Notes: a model not told the origin generated them from the sequence alone. Shown: positions 44,216 through 57,126, counted from the stretch's first letter. The stretch is 64,000 bases of DNA from Xanthomonas prunicola (GCF_002846205.1 NZ_PHKV01000005.1:124001-188000); one strand, 5' to 3'. Translations and numbers: made by a program.

Positions 44216-46573
44216 TCACTTGGGCGGCGGCGGCGCCAGCACGGTGCGATCGCCGTTGTGCTCGGGCGGGCTGACCACTCCTGCCGCTTCCATCGCTTCG
44301 ATCAGACGCGCGGCACGGTTGTAACCGATCTTCAAACGCCGCTGCACACCTGAAATCGAGGCACGCCGGGTCTCGGTGACGATGCGCAAGGCTTCGTCGT
44401 ACAAGGGGTCGGATTCGTCGCCGCCACCGCCACTGCTTTCCGGCAAGCCGGTCGCACCCACCACGGTGCCATCGCCCATGGTCTGCACTTCGTCCAGCAC
44501 GCCTTCGACGTAGGACACCGGCCCGCTGGCCTTGAGGTGTTCGACCACGCGGTGCACTTCTTCGTCGCTGACGAAGGCGCCATGCACGCGGTCCGGCAAT
44601 GCGGTGCCCGGCGGCAGATACAGCATGTCGCCGTTACCCAGCAGCGCTTCGGCGCCGGACTGGTCCAGGATGGTGCGCGAGTCGATCTTGGAGCTGACCT
44701 GGAACGCCACGCGGGTCGGGATATTGGCCTTGATCAGGCCGGTAATCACGTCCACCGACGGCCGCTGCGTCGCCAGGATCAGATGGATACCGGCCGCACG
44801 CGCCTTCTGCGCCAGACGGGCGATCAGCTCTTCGACCTTCTTGCCGACGATCATCATCATGTCGGCGAATTCGTCGATGAAGATGACGATGAACGGCAGC
44901 GTTTCCAGCGGACGCGGCGCCTCGCCCAGTTCCGGGTTCGGCTTGAACAGCGGGTCCATCATCGGCTGACCGGCGTCGATGGCGTCCTTGACCTTCTTGT
45001 TGAAGCCGGCCAGGTTGCGCACGCCCACCGCGCTCATCAGCTTGTAGCGGCGCTCCATTTCGGCCACGCACCAGCGCAGGCCGTTGGCGGCTTCCTTCAT
45101 GTCGGTGACCACCGGCGCGAGCAGATGCGGGATGCCCTGGTAGACGCTCAGTTCGAGCATCTTCGGGTCGATCATCAGCATCCGCAGTTCCTTGTGCGAG
45201 GCCTTGAACAGCAGGCTCAGCACCATCGCATTGACCGCCACCGACTTGCCCGAGCCGGTGGTACCGGCGACCAGCAAGTGCGGCATGCGCGCCAGGTCTG
45301 CCACAGTCGGCCGGCCGGCGATGTCCTTGCCCAGGGCCAGCGTCAGCGGGCTGGCCGACTTGTCGTACTCCTTGGAGCGCAGCAATTCGCTCAGGAAGAT
45401 CATCTCGCGGCTGACATTGGGAATTTCCAGGCCAATCACCGACTTGCCCGGGATCACATCCACCACGCGCACCGACTTCACCGACAGCCCGCGCGCGATG
45501 TCCTTGTCCAGCGAGCTGATCTGGCTGACCTTGATGCCCGGCGCCGGCTCGATCTCGAAGCGGGTGATCACCGGACCCGGATAGGCCCCGACCACCTGCG
45601 CCTCGATGCGGAAGTCCTTGAGCTTGAACTCGATCTGCCGCGACAGCGTTTCCAGGGTTTCTTCCGAATAGCCCTTGGCCTGCGGCTTGGGGTCGTCCAA
45701 CAACGCCAACGGCGGCAGGTCCGAGCCGTCGGTGCTGACGCCCTGGAACATCGGAATCTGGGTATCGCGCTTGGCGCGCTCGCTCTTCTCCACCACCACC
45801 GCAGGCGGTGGCTCGATCTTGACCGGCTCACGCTTGGCCTGCTTGACCGCGTCGACCTTGCGCACTTCTTCGCGCTCCTCGCGCATCACCCGGGTCTGCT
45901 GCCACTCGGTGGCCTGATGGGTCTTGCGCTGCATCAGCGGCCCCAGCGCCAGCACCCACTTGCCGATGCGCTCCATCACCGCAAACCACGACAAGCCGGT
46001 TGCCAGGGTGATCGACACCAGCAGCAGTACCAGGACGAACAGGTTGGCGCCCAAGGCACCGAAGCCGGAGCTGAGCGAGCCGGCGACCAACTTCCCCAGG
46101 ATGCCGCCGGCCTCGGCCACTTCGCCCCGGAACAGGCGCAGGTGCAAAAAGCCGGTCGAGGAAATCAGGAACCCCACCATGCCGACCAGGCGCAGCGCCG
46201 GCCCCAGATCGCTCTGGCTCTGCTCCTCGCGCTCGCCGATCAGGGCGATCCACGCGACCGCCCCCAACAGTACCGGAAGCAGGAAGGCCACATAGCCGAA
46301 CAGCTGCAGCAGCACGTCCGCGGCCAGCGCGCCGAAGCGGCCGCCCATGTTGTGGATGGGCGCAACCAGATTGCCGGTGCGCGACCAGCCCGGATCGGTC
46401 GCCGAATAGGTGAACAGGCTGGCCAGCAGATACAGCAGCAACGGCGCCACCGCGATCAAGGCCAGATCGCGCCAGAGCTTCTGCCGCCGCGGATTGTCCG
46501 CCACCGCCGTCTTGCGCGACGACGGTTTGCCCTCTGCGGGCTTGCTGCTGCGTTCGGGAACCTGCTTTGCCAC
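44216..46573 (-). CDS. ftsK: DNA translocase FtsK
   Basis: Membrane-anchored motor that pumps chromosome ends through the septum and activates XerCD at dif. It is 785 residues: four or so N-terminal membrane helices ([17 protein letters not shown] to [19 protein letters not shown]), a short linker, a RecA-like motor with Walker [20 protein letters not shown] and Walker [15 protein letters not shown], and the C-terminal gamma winged helix ([20 protein letters not shown]) that reads KOPS sites. The linker is much shorter than in E. coli FtsK (about 1330 residues). Confidence 0.96.
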   Translation of the reverse strand: MAKQVPERSSKPAEGKPSSRKTAVADNPRRQKLWRDLALIAVAPLLLYLLASLFTYSATDPGWSRTGNLVAPIHNMGGRFGALAADVLLQLFGYVAFLLPVLLGAVAWIALIGEREEQSQSDLGPALRLVGMVGFLISSTGFLHLRLFRGEVAEAGGILGKLVAGSLSSGFGALGANLFVLVLLLVSITLATGLSWFAVMERIGKWVLALGPLMQRKTHQATEWQQTRVMREEREEVRKVDAVKQAKREPVKIEPPPAVVVEKSERAKRDTQIPMFQGVSTDGSDLPPLALLDDPKPQAKGYSEETLETLSRQIEFKLKDFRIEAQVVGAYPGPVITRFEIEPAPGIKVSQISSLDKDIARGLSVKSVRVVDVIPGKSVIGLEIPNVSREMIFLSELLRSKEYDKSASPLTLALGKDIAGRPTVADLARMPHLLVAGTTGSGKSVAVNAMVLSLLFKASHKELRMLMIDPKMLELSVYQGIPHLLAPVVTDMKEAANGLRWCVAEMERRYKLMSAVGVRNLAGFNKKVKDAIDAGQPMMDPLFKPNPELGEAPRPLETLPFIVIFIDEFADMMMIVGKKVEELIARLAQKARAAGIHLILATQRPSVDVITGLIKANIPTRVAFQVSSKIDSRTILDQSGAEALLGNGDMLYLPPGTALPDRVHGAFVSDEEVHRVVEHLKASGPVSYVEGVLDEVQTMGDGTVVGATGLPESSGGGGDESDPLYDEALRIVTETRRASISGVQRRLKIGYNRAARLIEAMEAAGVVSPPEHNGDRTVLAPPPPK

Positions 46574-46682
46574 CTGTAGCCAGACCTTAGAAAAATGCTG
46601 TTAGTGATTGATAATAAACGACTGAAGCCACGGTTTCAGCAGTTGCATGCGCACCGACCATCCAGTCGCGGGCGGCTCAACG

Positions 46683-46705
46683 AAAAACGCCGCACAAGGC
46701 GGCGT
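46683..46705 (-). terminator. Minus-strand terminator between trxB and ftsK, no clear gene ahead
   Basis: ACGCCGC / GCGGCGT with a 5-base loop is followed on the minus strand by a TTTTT run. It lies upstream of ftsK and only antisense sequence to the trxB 5' region precedes it. A short RNA could end here. The remainder of 46574-46856 shows no gene. Confidence 0.65.
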
Positions 46706-46769
46706 CGAGCACGTGGATGAGGCGGACCATGCCATCTGCGGTTCAAGCAGTTCCATCGCGCCGCCTTGA

Positions 46770-47825
<1,056 letters not shown>

Positions 47826-47882
47826 GATGGCGACTGATTGCCGGCCGCGCCACGCGGCCAGCATCGCCAGCGGGCCGAGCGC

Positions 47883-49001
47883 ATGAGCGTGACTGCTCGC
47901 TGGTGCCGCCAGCTGGACGAACTTCCGGCTGGCGCCTGGGATGCGCTGCACGATGGCACGCACCCCTTCATCAGCTACGCATTTCTGCAAGGCCTCGAAC
48001 GCCAGGGATGCCTGCGCCCGGATTGGGGCTGGAACCCGCTGCACCTGACCTTGTGGGAAGGCGACACCCTGGTCGCCGCCGCGCCGGGCTATCTGAAGAA
48101 CAATTCGCACGGCGAGTTCGTGTTCGACCACGCCTGGGCGCATGCCTATGCGCGCTACGGGCAGGAGTACTTCCCGAAGTGGCTGTGCGGGGTGCCCTAC
48201 TCGCCCGTCACCGGCCCGCGCCTGCTTGGCGCGCCCCAGTGGCGTGGCCAGCTGCTGGCCGCGATGCGTGAGTTGGTGGAGCGCAGCGGGCTGTCGTCGG
48301 CGCACGTGAATTTCTACCCTGCCGATGAAGACGCCGCCTTCGATGCCGACTGGCTGGAGCGCAACGACCTGCAATACCACTGGCACAACGTCAGCGACTG
48401 GAGCGACTTCGAGACGTTCCTGGCGGCGATGGATCACAAGCGACGCAAAAACATCCGCCAGGAGCGCGCCAAGGTGCAACGCGCCGGTGTGCAACTGCGC
48501 GTGGTGCATGGCGATGAAGCCAGCGACGCCGATCTGGACGCCATGTATGGTTTCTATCTCAAGACCTTCAACGAGTACGGCAACTCGCCGGCCCTGACGC
48601 CGGAGTTCCTGCGCCACCTTGCGCAGCATTTGCCGCGCCAGCTGGTGCTGTTTCTGGCCGAGCTCGACGGGCAACCGATCGCCGGGGCGCTGTGCCTGCG
48701 CGGGCAGGACACGCTCTACGGCCGCTATTGGGGCGGCGAAGCGCTACCCGGCCTGCATTTCGAAACCTGTTACTACCAGGGCATCGAATATTGCTTGCGC
48801 GAAGGACTCACCCGCTTCGAGCCCGGTGCACAAGGCGAGCACAAGATTGCGCGCGGCTTCCTGCCAACCCTGGTGCGTAGCCGGCACTGGATCGCCGACC
48901 CGGGCTTTCGCGAACCGCTGGCACAGTGGTGCGCAGACGAGCGCGATGCCGTGGCACGACACGCGCGCGACCTGTCAGCGCACAGCCCGTTTCGCGATTG
49001 A
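47883..49001 (+). CDS. GNAT-fold acyltransferase-like protein (DUF482/COG3146)
   Basis: A 372-residue protein of the DUF482 group, related to GNAT and FemAB aminoacyl/acyltransferases. Typical segments are HPFISYAFLQGLERQGCL, YLKNNSHGEFVFDHAWA, AMDHKRRKNIRQERAKVQRA and CYYQGIEYCLREGLTRFEPG. Substrate and pathway are unknown. I start at MSVTARWC (47883), after a short extension without homology. It lies 57 bases after trxB on the same strand and may be co-transcribed, as is its usual neighbourhood with aat downstream. Confidence 0.8.
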   Translation: MSVTARWCRQLDELPAGAWDALHDGTHPFISYAFLQGLERQGCLRPDWGWNPLHLTLWEGDTLVAAAPGYLKNNSHGEFVFDHAWAHAYARYGQEYFPKWLCGVPYSPVTGPRLLGAPQWRGQLLAAMRELVERSGLSSAHVNFYPADEDAAFDADWLERNDLQYHWHNVSDWSDFETFLAAMDHKRRKNIRQERAKVQRAGVQLRVVHGDEASDADLDAMYGFYLKTFNEYGNSPALTPEFLRHLAQHLPRQLVLFLAELDGQPIAGALCLRGQDTLYGRYWGGEALPGLHFETCYYQGIEYCLREGLTRFEPGAQGEHKIARGFLPTLVRSRHWIADPGFREPLAQWCADERDAVARHARDLSAHSPFRD

Positions 49002-49250
49002 TCCAACTCAGCAGGTATTGGCGGCGCTGATTGAATCCGCAACGCGTGCAGCGCCCCGTGTGTTGCGCGGCGCCTCACTGCGAACTGCACCCCGCGCAGC
49101 GTGGCTAGCTAGTCGCAGTCAGCAGTCGCCCACAGGGTGCGAACAGCGAGCAGGAGCCGGAGCGCATGCGTGATATGTGTTGAGGCAGGAATCGTCCGCC
49201 CCCGCCTAGCGGTCAGCCAGTCGTTTTATCAGCTGCTCTACACTGCCTGG

Positions 49251-50000
49251 ATGACGCGCCACCTCCCCTTTCTGCTCGATCCCGATCCAGCGGCGCCGTT
49301 TCCGCCGGCCGCGCAGGCGTTGCGCGACCCGGACGGCCTGCTCGCCATCGGCGGCGATCTGTCGCCGCAACGGCTCCTCAACGCCTATGCGCATGGCATC
49401 TTTCCATGGTTCTCGGACGGCCAGCCGCTCCTGTGGTGGAGTCCCGACCCGCGCATGGTGTTTCGCACCGATGCGCTGCGTCTGTCGTCGCGCTTCAGGC
49501 GCCAGCTCCGCAGCAGCAGCTGGACCCTACGAGCCGACACCGGCTTCGAACAGGTGATCAACGCCTGCGCATCGGTGCCACGCGCAGGCCAGGACGGCAC
49601 CTGGATCACCGCACCGATGCAGCAGGCTTACATCGCACTGCACCGGCTTGGCCATGCGCACTCGTTCGAAGTCTTCGACGGCGCGCGCCTGGTGGGTGGC
49701 ATTTACGGCGTTGCGATCGGCCAGATGTTTTTCGGCGAAAGCATGTTCAGCGCCGAAAGCGGCGGCTCCAAGGTGGCGCTGGCCGCACTGGCTGCGTATC
49801 TGCAGGCAGAAGGCTGGCCGTTGCTCGACGCCCAGGTGGAGAACCCGCACCTGCTCAGCCTGGGCGCGCAGCGCCTACCGCGCGCGCAGTTTCTGCAACA
49901 GGTGGAACTGCAGATCGCTCAACACGCGACGCCCGGCACCTGGTCCAGGCGCTACGGAGAACGCCCTGCCAGCGCGCTCGGTGAAGGCCGCTTAACATAA
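49251..50000 (+). CDS. aat: Leucyl/phenylalanyl-tRNA-protein transferase
   Basis: Adds Leu or Phe to N-terminal Arg/Lys of proteins, creating N-degrons that ClpS and ClpAP recognise; clpS and clpA lie just downstream. It is 249 residues with LLAIGGDLSPQRLLNAYAHG, GIFPWFSDGQPLLWWSPDPR, SFEVFDGARLVGGIYGVAIG and FFGESMFSAESGGSKVAL. The start at MTRHLPFLLD (49251) is chosen by family alignment. Confidence 0.96.
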   Translation: MTRHLPFLLDPDPAAPFPPAAQALRDPDGLLAIGGDLSPQRLLNAYAHGIFPWFSDGQPLLWWSPDPRMVFRTDALRLSSRFRRQLRSSSWTLRADTGFEQVINACASVPRAGQDGTWITAPMQQAYIALHRLGHAHSFEVFDGARLVGGIYGVAIGQMFFGESMFSAESGGSKVALAALAAYLQAEGWPLLDAQVENPHLLSLGAQRLPRAQFLQQVELQIAQHATPGTWSRRYGERPASALGEGRLT

Positions 50001-50080
50001 AATTTGCACGGCAGGGAGATGGCGCGTAAAATGCCGTCCCTTACGGCCCTTCCGGGCCAGCCGTGATTGCACAGGATTAC

Positions 50081-50299
50081 ATGTCGAAAGACGACTCCAT
50101 TGAATTCGAAGGCAGCGTCAGCGAGACGCTTCCCAACACCACGTTCCGGGTAAAGCTGGAGAACGGGCACGAGATCATCGCCCACATCTCCGGCCGTATG
50201 CGTAAGAACTACATCCGCATCCTGACCGGCGACCGGGTCAAAGTTGAGATGACTCCTTACGACCTGACCAAGGGTCGTATTACCTACCGCATGAAGTAA
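50081..50299 (+). CDS. infA: Translation initiation factor IF-1
   Basis: S1-fold factor that binds the ribosomal A site during initiation. It is 72 residues, full length, and contains [19 protein letters not shown] and [18 protein letters not shown]. It starts at [10 protein letters not shown] (50081); the six-residue extension ahead is not conserved. Convergent with clpA across two terminators. Confidence 0.97.
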
Positions 50300-50323
50300 G
50301 CGGTTTTGGTATTGAGACGCAAG

Positions 50324-50343
50324 GCGGCCATTGGCCGCTTTTT
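50324..50343 (+). terminator. Terminator of infA
   Basis: GCGGCC / GGCCGC with loop ATT is followed by TTTTT, 25 bases after the infA stop. Confidence 0.85.
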
Positions 50344-50527
50344 GTCGTGCCCGCGATTTCAGCGTGCAATGCAGAATATCGGTTGACGCGCCCTGCTCCT
50401 TAGCGGTTCCTTCGCAAGAAAGCATCGGCAGCTCCCGCACCTACGCGCTGCACGGGCCATCGGCGCTAACGCCATGCGCGCCAGACGTGGTCGCCTCGCA
50501 GACGTTTTGACCCCACCTTGCAGGCGT

Positions 50528-50552
50528 AAAAAAGCCGCTCTTTCGAGCGGCT
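50528..50552 (-). terminator. Terminator of clpA
   Basis: AGCCGCTC / GAGCGGCT with loop TTTC (50533-50552) has a T-run on the minus strand at 50528-50533, about 30 bases after the clpA stop. Confidence 0.85.
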
Positions 50553-50583
50553 CTTCTTTACCTGCCAACGCGGCGTGTGGCGA

Positions 50584-52866
50584 TCAATCCACCGTCGCAG
50601 GCAACAAGCGCTCTGGTTCCGGATGCGCTTCGACCACCAGCTCGCCATCCTTGACGTCGATGTTGACCCGGCCACCGTCCACCAACTTGCCAAACAGCAG
50701 TTCGTCGGCCAGCGGACGCTTGATCTTCTCCTGGATCACCCGCGACATCGGACGCGCGCCCATCAGCGGGTCGAAGCCGTGCTGGGCCAGCCAGTCGCGC
50801 GCGGTCGGCGTGGCCGACAACGACACGTGCTTTTCCTGCAACAGCATTTCCAGCTCGATGATGAACTTGTCCACCACCCGCAAGATATGGTCGAACGCCA
50901 GCGGCTGAAACTGCACGATCGCATCCAGACGGTTGCGAAACTCCGGCGTGAAGCCACGACGGATCGATTCCATCGCATCGGTGGAATGATCCTGCTTGGT
51001 GAAGCCGATCGACCGACGTGACGCCTGCGTGGCGCCGGCATTGGTCGTCATCACCAGAATCACGTTCTTGAAGTTGGCCTCGCGCCCGTTGGTGTCGGTG
51101 AGGATGCCGCGGTCCATGACCTGCAACAGGATGTTGAAGATGTCCGGATGCGCCTTCTCGACTTCGTCCAGCAGCAGCACGCAGTGCGGCGTCTTGACGA
51201 TTTTCTCGGTCAGCAAGCCGCCCTGATCGAAACCGACATAGCCGGGAGGTGCACCGATGAGACGGCTGATCGAATGCGCTTCCATGTACTCGGACATGTC
51301 GAAGCGCACCAACTCGATGCCCAGCTGCAGCGCGAGCTGCTTGGTGACCTCGGTCTTGCCGACACCGGTGGGGCCTGCGAACAGGAAGTTGCCGATCGGC
51401 TTCTCCGGATTGGCCAGGCCGGAACGGGCCAGCTTGATCGAACCGGCCAGCGTTTCGATGGCCGGGTTCTGCCCGAAGATCACCATCTTGAGGTTGCGCT
51501 CCAGATGCTGCAGCACGTCCTTGTCGGTCGCGCTGACCTGCTTGGCCGGAATGCGCGCCATCTTGGCCACGATGGTCTCGATCTCTTCGATATCGATCAA
51601 TTCCTTGCGCTTGCCTTCCGGCAGCAGCCGCTGACGTGCACCTGCCTCGTCGATCACGTCGATCGCCTTGTCCGGCAGCAAGCGGTCGCCAATATGCTTC
51701 ACCGACAGATCAACGGCTGCCTGCAGTGCATCATCGGCGTAGGTCACACCGTGATGCGCCTCGTACTTGGGCTTGAGGCCCTGCAGGATCTCGAAGGTTT
51801 CGCCCACGGTCGGCTCAACGATGTCGATCTTCTGGAAGCGACGTGCCAACGCACGGTCCTTCTCGAAAATGCCGCGATATTCCTGGAACGTGGTGGAGCC
51901 AATGCAGCGCAGCTCGCCCGACGACAGGGCCGGCTTGATCAGGTTGGAGGCGTCCATGGTGCCGCCCGACGCGGAGCCGGCACCGATGATGGTGTGGATC
52001 TCGTCGATAAACAGCACCGCGTTGGGCACCTTCTTCAGCGCGGCCAGCACGCTCTTGAGGCGCTTTTCGAAATCGCCGCGGTACTTGGTGCCAGCCACCA
52101 GTGCACCCAGGTCCAGTGAGAAAATCACTGCATCGGCCAGCACTTCCGGCACGTCGTTGTCGACGATGCGCTTGGCCAGACCCTCGGCGATCGCGGTTTT
52201 GCCTACGCCGGCCTCACCCACGTACAGCGGGTTGTTCTTGCGCCGGCGGCACAGGACCTGGATGGTGCGCTCGATCTCGTCGGCGCGGCCGACCAGTGGG
52301 TCAATCTTGCCGTTGCGCGCCTGCTCGTTGAGGTTGGTGGCAAACTCGGCCAGCGCGTCACCCTTGGCTTCGCCCTCCCCGCCTTCGCTCTTGGACTCGC
52401 CATCGGGCGCGGACGGCTGCTCGCCGTCCTCCCCCAGCTTGGCGATGCCGTGCGAGAGATAATTGACGATATCCAGGCGGGTGATGTCCTGCTGATTCAG
52501 GAAATACACCGCATGGGAGTCCTTTTCGCCGAAGATCGCAACCAGCACGTTGGCGCCGGTCACTTCCTTCTTGCCCGAGGACTGAACGTGGTAAACGGCG
52601 CGTTGCAGCACGCGCTGGAAGCCCAGCGTGGGTTGCGTGTCGCGACCGTCGTCTTCGGCCAACCGCGAGACCGACGCTTCGATCGCCTGTTCCAGATCGT
52701 TGTGCAGTCGCACCTGATCAGCACCGCAGGCCTTGAGCACGGCCTGGGCGGAGGGGTTGTCCAGCAGCGAGAGCAGCAGGTGCTCGACGGTCATGAACTC
52801 ATGACGCGCCTCGCGTGCTCGCTTGTAGCACTGGCCGATGGTTTGCTCTAGGTCTTTGCTGAACAT
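50584..52866 (-). CDS. clpA: ATP-dependent Clp protease ATP-binding subunit ClpA
   Basis: Hexameric unfoldase that feeds substrates to ClpP. It is 760 residues: an N-domain ([40 protein letters not shown]) that docks ClpS, first AAA+ module ([20 protein letters not shown]), and second AAA+ module ([40 protein letters not shown]). An acidic linker ([20 protein letters not shown]) between N-domain and module one is slightly longer than usual. It starts at a plain ATG, downstream of clpS on the same strand. Confidence 0.96.
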   Translation of the reverse strand: MFSKDLEQTIGQCYKRAREARHEFMTVEHLLLSLLDNPSAQAVLKACGADQVRLHNDLEQAIEASVSRLAEDDGRDTQPTLGFQRVLQRAVYHVQSSGKKEVTGANVLVAIFGEKDSHAVYFLNQQDITRLDIVNYLSHGIAKLGEDGEQPSAPDGESKSEGGEGEAKGDALAEFATNLNEQARNGKIDPLVGRADEIERTIQVLCRRRKNNPLYVGEAGVGKTAIAEGLAKRIVDNDVPEVLADAVIFSLDLGALVAGTKYRGDFEKRLKSVLAALKKVPNAVLFIDEIHTIIGAGSASGGTMDASNLIKPALSSGELRCIGSTTFQEYRGIFEKDRALARRFQKIDIVEPTVGETFEILQGLKPKYEAHHGVTYADDALQAAVDLSVKHIGDRLLPDKAIDVIDEAGARQRLLPEGKRKELIDIEEIETIVAKMARIPAKQVSATDKDVLQHLERNLKMVIFGQNPAIETLAGSIKLARSGLANPEKPIGNFLFAGPTGVGKTEVTKQLALQLGIELVRFDMSEYMEAHSISRLIGAPPGYVGFDQGGLLTEKIVKTPHCVLLLDEVEKAHPDIFNILLQVMDRGILTDTNGREANFKNVILVMTTNAGATQASRRSIGFTKQDHSTDAMESIRRGFTPEFRNRLDAIVQFQPLAFDHILRVVDKFIIELEMLLQEKHVSLSATPTARDWLAQHGFDPLMGARPMSRVIQEKIKRPLADELLFGKLVDGGRVNIDVKDGELVVEAHPEPERLLPATVD

Positions 52867-53008
52867 TGGTAACTCCGAACGGCTGTTGCCAACAATATGC
52901 GGCTTTTGTTGGGATTTTCCACAACCCTATCGGATAGGCGTGTTCAGACAGCGTTAGCACGTGATCGCAGCCACACTGTTGCGCTGCTGGAATGATCCTG
53001 CCGGGGCC

Positions 53009-53329
53009 TCAGGCCTGTTCCATCGTGCACAGCAGCGGGTGCTGGTTCATGCGCGAGAACTCGTTGACCTGAGCGACTTTCGACTCGGCGACCTCGCGGC
53101 TGTAGACCCCGCACACGCCACGCCCGCGGGTGTGGACATGCAACATGATCTGGGTGGCCTGCTCCAAATTCAGGTTGAAAAACTGTTCCAGGACCGTCAC
53201 CACGAAATCCATCGGGGTGTAGTCATCGTTCAGCAAAAGCACCTGGTAGCGCGGCGGCGGCGCCACTTCAGGCTTGCTGGCTTCGACCATCAGGCCGTGG
53301 TCGTGTTCGTGTGAGGTATTCCGAGGCAT
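53009..53329 (-). CDS. clpS: ClpA adaptor protein ClpS
   Basis: Adaptor that delivers N-degron proteins to ClpAP. It is 106 residues with the family motif [20 protein letters not shown], where the DDYTPM loop forms the N-degron pocket, and [20 protein letters not shown]. The start at [10 protein letters not shown] (53329) matches family length; the longer frame upstream is antisense to the Nudix gene. It precedes clpA by 142 bases. Confidence 0.96.
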   Translation of the reverse strand: MPRNTSHEHDHGLMVEASKPEVAPPPRYQVLLLNDDYTPMDFVVTVLEQFFNLNLEQATQIMLHVHTRGRGVCGVYSREVAESKVAQVNEFSRMNQHPLLCTMEQA

Positions 53330-53582
53330 CGGGCCATTATACGGTTCAAGCTCGCGTGCATTGGACGATTTACGCCGCGCCCCGCACAATTTGTCTCCAA
53401 CTTTCCGGCTGTCCCTCGATGATCGATTCCATGACCGCGCTGTTGCTGGCGCCGTCGTCCACTGCAGATGCCCCCTTGCCCGCAGCGCGCTACGGCGCAG
53501 GCGCGCAGGTGTGGCACTGCGATGCCGGCCCCGCTGCGGATCCTGCGGCAGGTAAGCGTTGCGACGCGCAGGAGCGGCTGCG

Positions 53583-54041
53583 ATGAGTACCCAGGAGCAA
53601 CGCTGGCATCCTGATGTGACAGTTGCCACGGTTGTGGTGCGCGGCGGGCGCTTCCTGCAGGTGGAAGAATCCATTGGTGGCCGTCTGCTATTGAACCAGC
53701 CCGCCGGGCACCTGGAGCCGAACGAAAGCCTGCTGGACGCCGCAGTGCGCGAAACGCTAGAGGAGACGGCCTGGGATGTACGCCTGACCCAGTTCATTGG
53801 TACCTACCAATGGGTCGCGCCTACCGGGCAGTGCTTTCTGCGCTTTGCCTTCGTTGCCGATGCCCTCACTCACCACCCCGACCGCAGCCTGGACACCGGC
53901 GTGGTGCGCGCGCTGTGGATGACACCGGATGAACTGCGCGCCTCGACCGAGCGCCTGCGCAGCCCGCTGGTGTGGGAGGTGGTTGCCGACTACCTGGCCG
54001 GGCAGCGCTATCCGCTATCGCTGGTGCGGCACGTCGCATGA
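53583..54041 (+). CDS. nudJ: Nudix hydrolase, NudJ-like
   Basis: Nudix phosphohydrolase of 152 residues. The Nudix box G-x5-E-x7-REU-x-EE is visible as [20 protein letters not shown]. In E. coli NudJ, next to mnmA, hydrolyses nucleoside tri- and diphosphates and thiamine pyrophosphate precursors; the same neighbour here supports the call. I start at [10 protein letters not shown]. Its stop overlaps the mnmA start as ATGA. Confidence 0.88.
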   Translation: MSTQEQRWHPDVTVATVVVRGGRFLQVEESIGGRLLLNQPAGHLEPNESLLDAAVRETLEETAWDVRLTQFIGTYQWVAPTGQCFLRFAFVADALTHHPDRSLDTGVVRALWMTPDELRASTERLRSPLVWEVVADYLAGQRYPLSLVRHVA

Positions 54042-55174
54042 GCACGCCGCGCATTGTGGTGGGTGTGTCCGGCGGCGTGGATTCGTCGGTGGCGGCATGG
54101 AAATTGGCCCAGCAAGGCGAGCCGATCGCCGGGCTGTTCATGCAGAACTGGGCCGACGACGGCAGCGGCGATTGCCGCGCCGAAGACGACCGCCGCGACG
54201 CGGTCGCAGTGTGCGGGGTGCTGGGCATCCCGTTCCATTTTCGCGATTTTTCCGGCGAATACTGGAACGGCGTGTTCGAGCATTTTCTGGCCGAATACGC
54301 GGCCGGGCGCACGCCTAACCCGGACGTGTTGTGCAACCGCGAAGTGAAGTTCAAGCACTTTCTGGATGCGGCACACGCGCTGGGCGCCGAGCGCATCGCC
54401 ACCGGTCACTACGCGCAGGTGGCGCATCGCGGTGGGCGCTGGCGCCTGCTGCGCGGCGCCGACCGCGGCAAGGACCAGAGCTATTTCCTGCATCAGCTCG
54501 GGCAGACCCAGCTGGCGGCGACACTGTTCCCGATCGGCGATCTGGAAAAAAGCACGCTGCGCCGGATTGCCCAGGATGCCGGCTTGCCGACCCATGCCAA
54601 GAAGGATTCCACCGGCATCTGCTTCATCGGCGAGCGCGATTTCCGCGAGTTTCTGGGCCGCTACCTGCCCGCGCGCCCCGGCGAGATCCGCGACCCGCAG
54701 GGGCAGCGCATCGCCGAGCATCCGGGGGTGTTCTACTTCACCCTGGGTCAGCGCGAGGGACTGAACATTGGCGGCGTGCGCGGGCGGGCGGCGGCGCCGT
54801 GGTACGTGGTCGGCAAGGATGTGGCGAGCAATGTGCTGTACGTGGACCAGGAACGCGACAGCCCACTGCTGCAATCGCGCTGGCTGCAGTCCGAACAAGC
54901 GCACTGGGTGACCGATGCGCCGCCGGCGCGCCGCTTCAGCTGCACGGCGCAGACGCGCTACCGCCAGCCCGACGAGCCCTGCACGGTCGACGTGCAGGAC
55001 GATGGCAGCGTGCAGGTGCACTTCGAACGGCCGCAACGGGCGGTGACGCCGGGACAGTCGCTGGTGCTCTACGACGGCGAGGAATGCCTGGGCGGTGCCG
55101 TCATCGCCGCCACCGACGCACCGCTGGAACGCCAGTTGGCGGGATCTTCTTTTTCCTCTGAGGTAGTGGCTTGA
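54038..55174 (+). CDS. mnmA: tRNA-specific 2-thiouridylase MnmA
   Basis: Adds sulfur to C2 of U34 in tRNAs for Lys, Glu and Gln. It is 378 residues with the PP-loop [20 protein letters not shown], the catalytic cysteines in [13 protein letters not shown] and [17 protein letters not shown], and the interaction segment [20 protein letters not shown]. The start overlaps the Nudix stop and its own stop overlaps the hflD start, so nudJ-mnmA-hflD is one coupled operon. Confidence 0.96.
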   Translation: MSTPRIVVGVSGGVDSSVAAWKLAQQGEPIAGLFMQNWADDGSGDCRAEDDRRDAVAVCGVLGIPFHFRDFSGEYWNGVFEHFLAEYAAGRTPNPDVLCNREVKFKHFLDAAHALGAERIATGHYAQVAHRGGRWRLLRGADRGKDQSYFLHQLGQTQLAATLFPIGDLEKSTLRRIAQDAGLPTHAKKDSTGICFIGERDFREFLGRYLPARPGEIRDPQGQRIAEHPGVFYFTLGQREGLNIGGVRGRAAAPWYVVGKDVASNVLYVDQERDSPLLQSRWLQSEQAHWVTDAPPARRFSCTAQTRYRQPDEPCTVDVQDDGSVQVHFERPQRAVTPGQSLVLYDGEECLGGAVIAATDAPLERQLAGSSFSSEVVA

Positions 55175-55788
55175 TGAGTGTTTCCATGGATCACCGCGTG
55201 CTAGCGCTTGCCGGCGTCGCCCAGGCCCTGCAACAGGTGCGGCGGATCGCCGAGACCGGGCATTCGGAGGCCGCGACGGTGCGTACCGCCATGGATAGCG
55301 TGTTCCGGGTGGACGCCGCCTCGCCGGAGGCCGTGTACGGCTCGTCAGCGGCGCTGGCGCCCGGCCTGCGCCTGCTGCACAACTATTTCCGCAACCAGGG
55401 CCAGGACGAGGTGCTGCCGCGTCTGGCACTGGCGGTGCTGCAGCTGGAGCGCCGGTTCGTACGCGACACCACGACCGTTGCCACCGTCGCCAGCGGAATC
55501 GACGCGGCCGCGCGCCAGGCGCAGCAATTGGGCGACAGCAACCACCCCGATGTGTTGAGCTCGCTCGGCGGTCTGTACGCGCAGACCATCAGCCACTTGC
55601 GTCCTAAAGTCATGGTGCAAGGCAACCCGCACTATCTCGGCCAGGCCGGCGTGGTTGCGGAGATCCGCGCACTGTTGCTGGCAGCGGTGCGCTCGGCGGT
55701 GCTGTGGCGACAGATGGGCGGCAGCCTGTGGGATTTCCTGTTCGCCAAACGCGCAATGATCGAAGCGGTGGACCGCGCGCTGCGCTAA
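55174..55788 (+). CDS. hflD: HflD-family protein (lysogenisation regulator homologue)
   Basis: Membrane-associated helical protein; in E. coli HflD binds phage lambda CII and lies downstream of mnmA, as here. It is 204 residues with [40 protein letters not shown] and [21 protein letters not shown] start at ATG 55174, which overlaps the mnmA stop; the TTG one codon ahead is unlikely. Its native role outside phage biology is not settled. Confidence 0.9.
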   Translation: MSVSMDHRVLALAGVAQALQQVRRIAETGHSEAATVRTAMDSVFRVDAASPEAVYGSSAALAPGLRLLHNYFRNQGQDEVLPRLALAVLQLERRFVRDTTTVATVASGIDAAARQAQQLGDSNHPDVLSSLGGLYAQTISHLRPKVMVQGNPHYLGQAGVVAEIRALLLAAVRSAVLWRQMGGSLWDFLFAKRAMIEAVDRALR

Positions 55789-55935
55789 ACAGCGCGAAAA
55801 ACCGCTTGTAATGCAACGCTAGCGGCCGCTGGCGGACGCCAACAGCGGTTGAATGGGCAAGACGATCTGGCGATCGTCGCTAAAGACAACGGGGGCAGTG
55901 CCGATACAGCAACCGTGACTCTGCCGAGAACGCCC

Positions 55936-57126
55936 ATGTATTCACGTCCACTCATCCGTCTAGCCGCTCCTTTGGCTCTGACCTTGCTGTTCCCCTTCGC
56001 TGTCGGATTCGACTGGCCCGCTTCGGTGCGCTGGGCAATCCTGGCGACCATGACCCTCAGTTGGCTGGGTTTCGCTGCCTGGGTGACGTATTCCCAGTTC
56101 CGGCCTAATCCGGACCAGGCACGCATCCTGCGCGAGCAGGATCAACTGCTCAACGAACTGCGTACGTTCGTCAGCAACGAAGTCGACGGTTCGCGCTCGG
56201 AAGTCGAGCGTGCCCGTGAACTGATCCGCCAGGCCGTCTCCGGTCTTGGTGGCAGCTTCGAAGCGATGAACCGCAAATCGCGTCAGCAGAGCCAGGCACT
56301 GGCCCGCATCGTCGACCGTGCCGGTGACGATGGCAGCGCCGGCGTCGACGTCGCCCGCTTCGCCCAGCACGCCAGCTCCCGCATGGAGCAGTTGGTGGAA
56401 GCGCTGGAACAGGTGAGCGGCCAAAGCACCAACACCGTCCATCACATCGATGAGATGGCGCAGCATCTGGATGGCATCTTCGCGCTGTTGGAAGACGTCA
56501 AGTCGATCGCCGACCAGACCAACCTGCTGGCCTTGAATGCCGCCATCGAAGCAGCACGTGCCGGTGAAGCCGGTCGCGGCTTCGCCGTGGTTGCCGACGA
56601 GGTGCGCAATCTGTCCGAGCGTTCCACCACCTTCAACGAGCAGATCCGTAAGCTGGCGCACAGCTCCAAGGAATCGATCGCCAAGGTGCGTGAAACGGTC
56701 TCGCAGCTGGCATCGCGTCACATGGACCGCTCCCGCGAGGCGCGCCATGAATCGGCCGCGATGCTGGAGAACGTCGCGCAGATCAACGCCTCGTTGGGCG
56801 ATGGCATGCGCGAAATCTCCGAGTGCGCACGTTCGATCGATGGCAGCGTGGCCGAAGCGGTACGTGCCCTGCAGTTCGAGGACATCGCGACGCAGACGCT
56901 GAGCGGCATCCACACCCACCTGGATCGCCTCACCGCGATCAACCGCGAAGCGGTGGCGCTGCAGGAACTGCTGCATCGCAATGGCGGCGTGTACGACAGC
57001 GATCTGGTCGCCGCGCTGGCCAAGGTGTCCAACCGCCTGCGCGATATGCGTGTGGAGTGGGAACGCCCGCCGCACAAGCCGGTGGCACAGCAAGGCATGG
57101 GTGCCGGCACGGTCGAGTTGTTCTAA
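55936..57126 (+). CDS. Short methyl-accepting chemotaxis-type transducer
   Basis: A 396-residue chemoreceptor-type protein. Two closely spaced hydrophobic helices at the N-terminus ([19 protein letters not shown] and [19 protein letters not shown]) leave almost no periplasmic domain, so it probably senses through the membrane or from inside. The signalling tip is clear: [20 protein letters not shown] then [20 protein letters not shown] domain is not obvious. A late segment ([20 protein letters not shown]) resembles a conserved region in related proteins. I start at MYSRPLIRL (55936), ahead of the first helix. Confidence 0.85.
   Translation: MYSRPLIRLAAPLALTLLFPFAVGFDWPASVRWAILATMTLSWLGFAAWVTYSQFRPNPDQARILREQDQLLNELRTFVSNEVDGSRSEVERARELIRQAVSGLGGSFEAMNRKSRQQSQALARIVDRAGDDGSAGVDVARFAQHASSRMEQLVEALEQVSGQSTNTVHHIDEMAQHLDGIFALLEDVKSIADQTNLLALNAAIEAARAGEAGRGFAVVADEVRNLSERSTTFNEQIRKLAHSSKESIAKVRETVSQLASRHMDRSREARHESAAMLENVAQINASLGDGMREISECARSIDGSVAEAVRALQFEDIATQTLSGIHTHLDRLTAINREAVALQELLHRNGGVYDSDLVAALAKVSNRLRDMRVEWERPPHKPVAQQGMGAGTVELF

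Noticed and set aside
44537..46579. 680-codon open frame on the plus strand
   Set aside because: It lies entirely antisense to ftsK, is rich in His, Gln, Arg and Leu as antisense frames of high-GC genes are, and matches no family.
55770..55805. GC-rich inverted repeat at the hflD stop (CGCGCTG / CAGCGCG)
   Set aside because: It is followed by A residues on the coding strand, so it lacks the T-run of an intrinsic terminator in the hflD direction.
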